A DNA stretch of 36,975 nt from an uncultured Pelagibacteraceae bacterium. GTDB taxonomy: Bacteria; Pseudomonadota; Alphaproteobacteria; Pelagibacterales; Pelagibacteraceae. The notes under the pieces are model-generated. The model did no database searches. It saw nothing but the letters and a program-made list of their open reading frames with translations, and was not told the origin of the DNA. Numbering within the stretch: the stretch's first letter is position 1; every line of letters starts with the position of its first letter. Positions 34,209-36,975 of the stretch are shown one piece after another. The stretch is taken from NCBI GenBank assembly GCA_902546085.1, contig CACCIO010000009.1, positions 1 through 36,975 of the forward strand. The letters run 5' to 3'. The position numbers and the translations under genes were made by a program.

Positions 34209-34267
34209 AAAATTACATTTATATAAAAATCAAATGTCATTTCTAAAAAAAAAAACTATTACAGGCT

Positions 34268-34978
34268 TTAAGAATTAATACTTTTAAACTCCAGCATATC
34301 TTTAAAAGTATACATTTCAGGTTTTTTGAGAGTAATTTTTGGAAATTTTTTATTAAAGTCAGAGGATAGTTGTTTATTAAATTCAATTAAGTTTTTTATT
34401 TCAGTCTCATTAAGTTGTCTCAAAATATAAGCTAAAGTAATATGGAAAGTATATCTTTGATGATTTTCAAATTTAATTTTTAACAAGCTACTAAGTTCAT
34501 CTCTACAATTTCTTAGAATTTTTTCATCCTTTTCAGAAAAGGGTACTAAAATAATACTATAACCACCAAAAAAAGTTTTTAGTTTAAGATTAAATTGTTT
34601 TGGAAAATTATAATTTTCAATTTTTTTATTTAATTCAACAGCTATATCTTTATAATCCATATCAGGATCTATATCGGATGGCCAATAATTGGTGTTTTTT
34701 GTATTTAAATTACAACAATCAAATAATGTCATATGAAAACTAGATGGAGGTAAATAGAAATAAGTTTTTTTAGGATTAAAATTTTCTATTTTTTTTTGGA
34801 AACTAATAATTTGATTAGATAAATCGGTATTAATAGGAATATTGCAAATTATTGTGCAGCCTGGAAATGATATAGGGTTTCCTTTGTTGTCAAATTTATT
34901 TTCAGCACCTTTTAAAGTGTAACCTTCAAGTTTACCTGCTAAAAACTTTTCCTCATTATTAACTATGTTTAAATCCAT
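34268..34978 (-). CDS. DUF1868 / 2H phosphoesterase-like protein
   Basis: Protein of 236 aa with two HxT motifs, His82-Met-Thr84 (SSFHMTLFDCC) and His179-Ile-Thr181 (YTFHITLAYIL), the mark of the 2H phosphoesterase superfamily (LigT/2'-5' RNA ligase/cyclic phosphodiesterase fold). The N-terminal LEGYTLKGAENKFDNKGNPI followed by FPGCTIICNIP resembles DUF1868. It has no signal peptide and probably acts on an RNA end or a cyclic phosphate nucleotide, but this is inference from fold. It lies 9 bases after the GDPD gene, so it is probably the last gene of the ugpC-GDPD transcript. Confidence 0.75.
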   Translation of the reverse strand: MDLNIVNNEEKFLAGKLEGYTLKGAENKFDNKGNPISFPGCTIICNIPINTDLSNQIISFQKKIENFNPKKTYFYLPPSSFHMTLFDCCNLNTKNTNYWPSDIDPDMDYKDIAVELNKKIENYNFPKQFNLKLKTFFGGYSIILVPFSEKDEKILRNCRDELSSLLKIKFENHQRYTFHITLAYILRQLNETEIKNLIEFNKQLSSDFNKKFPKITLKKPEMYTFKDMLEFKSINS

Positions 34979-34987
34979 TAAAATATA

Positions 34988-35909
34988 CTAAAACCATTTT
35001 TTATTTTCTTTTTCACAAAGTTCTTTCAGCCTTAGAGGATAATCTGTAAATATTCCATCTACACCATATTCAATCATCCGCATCATGTCGCTTTCTCTAT
35101 TTACAGTCCAAGTATTTACCACTAGTCCATGATTGTGTGCTTCTTCAATATTTTTTTTTTTTATATCTTTGTAAAAAGGATGCCAAGCAATTCCACCTAA
35201 ATTATTTATAACTTCTGGAATTTCACTGTTATTAAAAAATGGAATAAACCCCATCCAAGGTGAATTTTCATAAATATTTTTCCTTGTTTTTTTTAATTCT
35301 TGTTGTGTTGATAAATAACCTCTAGAAATTTTTGGTAATTGTAATTTAAATTCTTTTAAAACTCTCCAATCAAAGGAAGAAACTAAAATTCGATCGCTTA
35401 AATTAGAGACTTCTATTTCTTGCTTTACAAGTTTTACAATCTCAATAGGTTCAGGAACTAGATTGCTAATTAATGGACTAGACTTAAATTCTAAATTAAT
35501 TATTAAATCTTCAGTTTCATAAGATTTTAATAATTTAAATAATTTGTTTAAATTTGGTATTCTCTGGTTTTCTAAACTTTTTTGATTTAAAAATCTTCTG
35601 CCATAACTAGATAATTTATTAACAGCTCCTATATCATAATTTAATAATTCTTTATAAGTTTTACTATTAATTTTCATATATTCATCTTCTATCCAATTAC
35701 CATCTAAGTCTTTAGTCTGATCTCTGTCTAAGAAAAAAATCATGGGTAATTACTGGCACCGAATCTTTAGAAAATAAAATATCTACTTCTAACCCACTAA
35801 AATTATTATCAAATAAATATTTGAAACTCTCTAAAGTATTTTCAGGAAGATCACCTCTAGCTCCTCGATGACCATAAATTTTTATATGATTTGGTTTACT
35901 TAAAATCAA
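34988..35909 (-). pseudogene. ugpQ: Glycerophosphodiester phosphodiesterase, interrupted by one frameshift
   Basis: GDPD enzyme that releases glycerol-3-phosphate from glycerophosphodiesters. It is in two frames: an N-terminal part (35909-35712, TTG start) with IYGHRGARGDLPENT (His14), LEVDI (Glu41, Asp43) and ITHD (His56), and a C-terminal part (to 34988) with INLEFKSSP, WHPFY, VNTWTVN and DGIFTDYPLRL. Removing one base from the A7 run at 35733-35739 joins them into a single 306-aa GDPD that reads THD-FFLDRDQTKDLDG. Everything else is intact, so a sequencing/assembly error is more likely than true loss. It begins 2 bases after ugpC, consistent with ugpQ in a ugp operon. Confidence 0.88.
35733..35739. 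other. Homopolymer A7 frameshift site in the GDPD gene
   Basis: Seven A on the plus strand (T7 on the coding strand); six would restore the frame. This is a typical place for an indel error or polymerase slippage. Confidence 0.85.
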
Positions 35910-35911
35910 AT

Positions 35912-36592
35912 TTAATTAACTCTTTTGCCAGTACTTTTATCAAAAATATAATATTTATTGTTCTCCATATTTACTCTTAAATTAGAACCTTTTTCAACAG
36001 TTTGATTTCCTGGACACCTATAACAAAAGTCTTTTTTATTTTTCAATTGACCATAAACAATATTATCCGAACCAAGCTGTTCCACTAAGTCTACTGTTAA
36101 ATTAATTAAACCACTCTCAGATTGTACTAAATGCTCAGGTCTTATTCCTAATGTAACCTCACCCTCAAAGTCAGTATTAACATCTTTAATTTCAAAACCT
36201 TCTGCAGATAATGTTTTATTTTTTAAATTACCATTTAAAAAATTCATTTGAGGTGAACCAATAAAACCAGCAACAAATAAAGATTTTGGATTATCATATA
36301 TCTCAATAGGAGTTCCAAGCTGTTCAATAATTCCATTATTAATTACTGCCAATCTGTCAGCAAGTGTCATGGCCTCAACTTGATCATGTGTAACAAATAT
36401 ACTTGTTACTCCAACCTTTTGTTGAAGTTTTTTAATTTCAAGTCTCATCTGAATTCTTAATTTTGCATCTAAGTTTGAAAGAGGTTCATCAAATAAGAAT
36501 ATTTTTGGATTTCTTACAATTGCTCTTCCCATAGCAACCCTTTGTCTTTGACCTCCAGATAACATTGAAGGTTTTCTCTGCAATGTCAGCAT
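35912..36592 (-). CDS. ugpC: ATPase of glycerol-3-phosphate-type ABC importer, 5' part missing
   Basis: C-terminal two-thirds of a MalK/UgpC-type ABC ATPase, 226 codons from an internal ATG. Present are the signature [20 protein letters not shown], Walker [16 protein letters not shown], the H-loop [10 protein letters not shown] and the C-terminal TOBE/regulatory domain (LGIRPEHLV). Missing are about 130 N-terminal residues including Walker A and the Q-loop; homology stops at about 36580. UgpC rather than MalK is inferred from the following GDPD gene and the ugpE fragment. The ATG at 36590-36592 is probably not a real start: the gene is cut by the junction described at 36575-36590. Confidence 0.85.
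   Translation of the reverse strand: MLTLQRKPSMLSGGQRQRVAMGRAIVRNPKIFLFDEPLSNLDAKLRIQMRLEIKKLQQKVGVTSIFVTHDQVEAMTLADRLAVINNGIIEQLGTPIEIYDNPKSLFVAGFIGSPQMNFLNGNLKNKTLSAEGFEIKDVNTDFEGEVTLGIRPEHLVQSESGLINLTVDLVEQLGSDNIVYGQLKNKKDFCYRCPGNQTVEKGSNLRVNMENNKYYIFDKSTGKRVN
36575..36590. other. Head-to-head junction of two truncated ugp genes
   Basis: Minus-strand homology to UgpC runs up to about 36580 ([11 protein letters not shown]), and plus-strand homology to UgpE begins at 36586 ([10 protein letters not shown]). Two genes that normally lie in the same direction in one operon are both cut here and face opposite ways. Confidence 0.8.
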
Positions 36593-36975
36593 ATGCTTTG
36601 GTTTATTATAGATTTAAATTAGCTGTACCAATTTTTTGGTTAATCTTTATTACTCTACTTGTTCCTTTGGAGGTAAGAATTTTTCCAAGCTATAAAATTG
36701 TATCTGATTTAGGTTTAACAAATTCATACACAGGCCTTATTCTTCCGTTAGTTGCTTCAGCTACAGCAACTTTTTTCTTCAGACAATTTTACAAAACAAT
36801 TCCAGATGAACTTTTGGAGTCGGCAAAATTAGATGGAGCAAATGCTTGGAGTTTTTTCATAGATTTCTTGGTACCACTATCAAAAACTATGATAGCAGCA
36901 ATGTTTATCTTTATGTTCGTATATGGATATAGCCAATATTTATGGCCGCTAATAATGACAACTGCAGAAGAATAT
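36586..36975 (+). CDS. ugpE: Permease of glycerol-3-phosphate-type ABC importer, internal fragment
   Basis: 130 codons without a stop that encode the middle of a UgpE-type inner-membrane permease: [50 protein letters not shown], the EAA loop [19 protein letters not shown] and the helix ending [10 protein letters not shown]. It aligns well with E. coli UgpE as I remember it. The N-terminal part (about 100 residues) is absent because of the junction at 36575-36590; the C-terminal part runs off the window. The RIFP and FLFRQF-like segments separate UgpE from MalG. Confidence 0.82.

Noticed and set aside
34242-34260. A11 tract in the convergent gap as a terminator T-run
   Set aside because: On the minus strand it precedes no stem that belongs to a gene end, and on the plus strand it is A-rich, not T-rich.

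Overview
This window looks like a chromosomal segment of an AT-rich, streamlined alphaproteobacterium, most probably SAR11 (Candidatus Pelagibacter-like). The evidence is a very low GC content, lysine/asparagine/isoleucine-rich proteins, almost no intergenic space (no gene-free stretch exceeds 300 bases), many 1-, 4- and 8-base gene overlaps, and gene orders typical of Alphaproteobacteria (ssb-gyrA-coaD-ppi-tgt; dgt-argS-x-nagZ-scpAB-tatABC-serS; yajC-secD-secF). The assignment is an inference from these traits; no database search was possible.

Layout. Bases 1-4816: 3' part of a RarD-type exporter gene missing beyond the left edge, tRNA-Ser(UGA), sdhE, recG, a DUF502 membrane protein, an M48 metallopeptidase lipoprotein with a Tat-like signal, and tRNA-Lys(UUU). 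Bases 4901-10103 (minus): ssb, gyrA, coaD, a periplasmic cyclophilin and tgt, with uvrA divergent on the plus strand, followed by a PuuD-like membrane protein. Bases 13697-24489 (minus): a long housekeeping block for protein export (secF, secD, yajC, tatC, tatB, tatA), tRNA charging (serS, argS), chromosome segregation (scpB, scpA), cell wall recycling (nagZ), a small membrane protein in the slot usually held by a SPOR-domain gene, and dgt. erpA and xthA follow on the plus strand.

Bases 25625-32004 form a zinc regulon. znuC-znuB-zur-(Ldh-family oxidoreductase) run leftwards and znuA-cobW-WD40-(84 aa protein) run rightwards from a 71-bp divergent region that carries two Zur-like palindromes placed symmetrically, each 19 nt from a start codon. 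The cobW/WD40/small Cys-motif trio is the best candidate for an under-described system, probably handling intracellular zinc. ZnuA has a His/Asp loop built from recent 45-bp tandem repeats.

Bases 32087-36975 are more accessory: a redoxin, a DsbA/HCCA-isomerase-like protein, a phytanoyl-CoA dioxygenase-like oxygenase, a DUF1868 2H-phosphoesterase-like protein, then a glycerophosphodiester phosphodiesterase (frameshifted at a 7-base homopolymer) and ugpC of a glycerol-3-phosphate/glycerophosphodiester importer. At about 36,575-36,590 ugpC loses its 5' part and is joined head-to-head to an internal fragment of ugpE on the opposite strand. That looks like a chimeric or inverted junction (amplification or assembly artefact) rather than normal gene order.

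Other points of note: Tgt keeps its catalytic aspartates but has lost two of the three cysteines of its zinc site, and queA is missing from its usual place beside tgt. GyrA has Gln at the position equivalent to E. coli Ser83. No rRNA, CRISPR array, insertion sequence, prophage or riboswitch was recognised.
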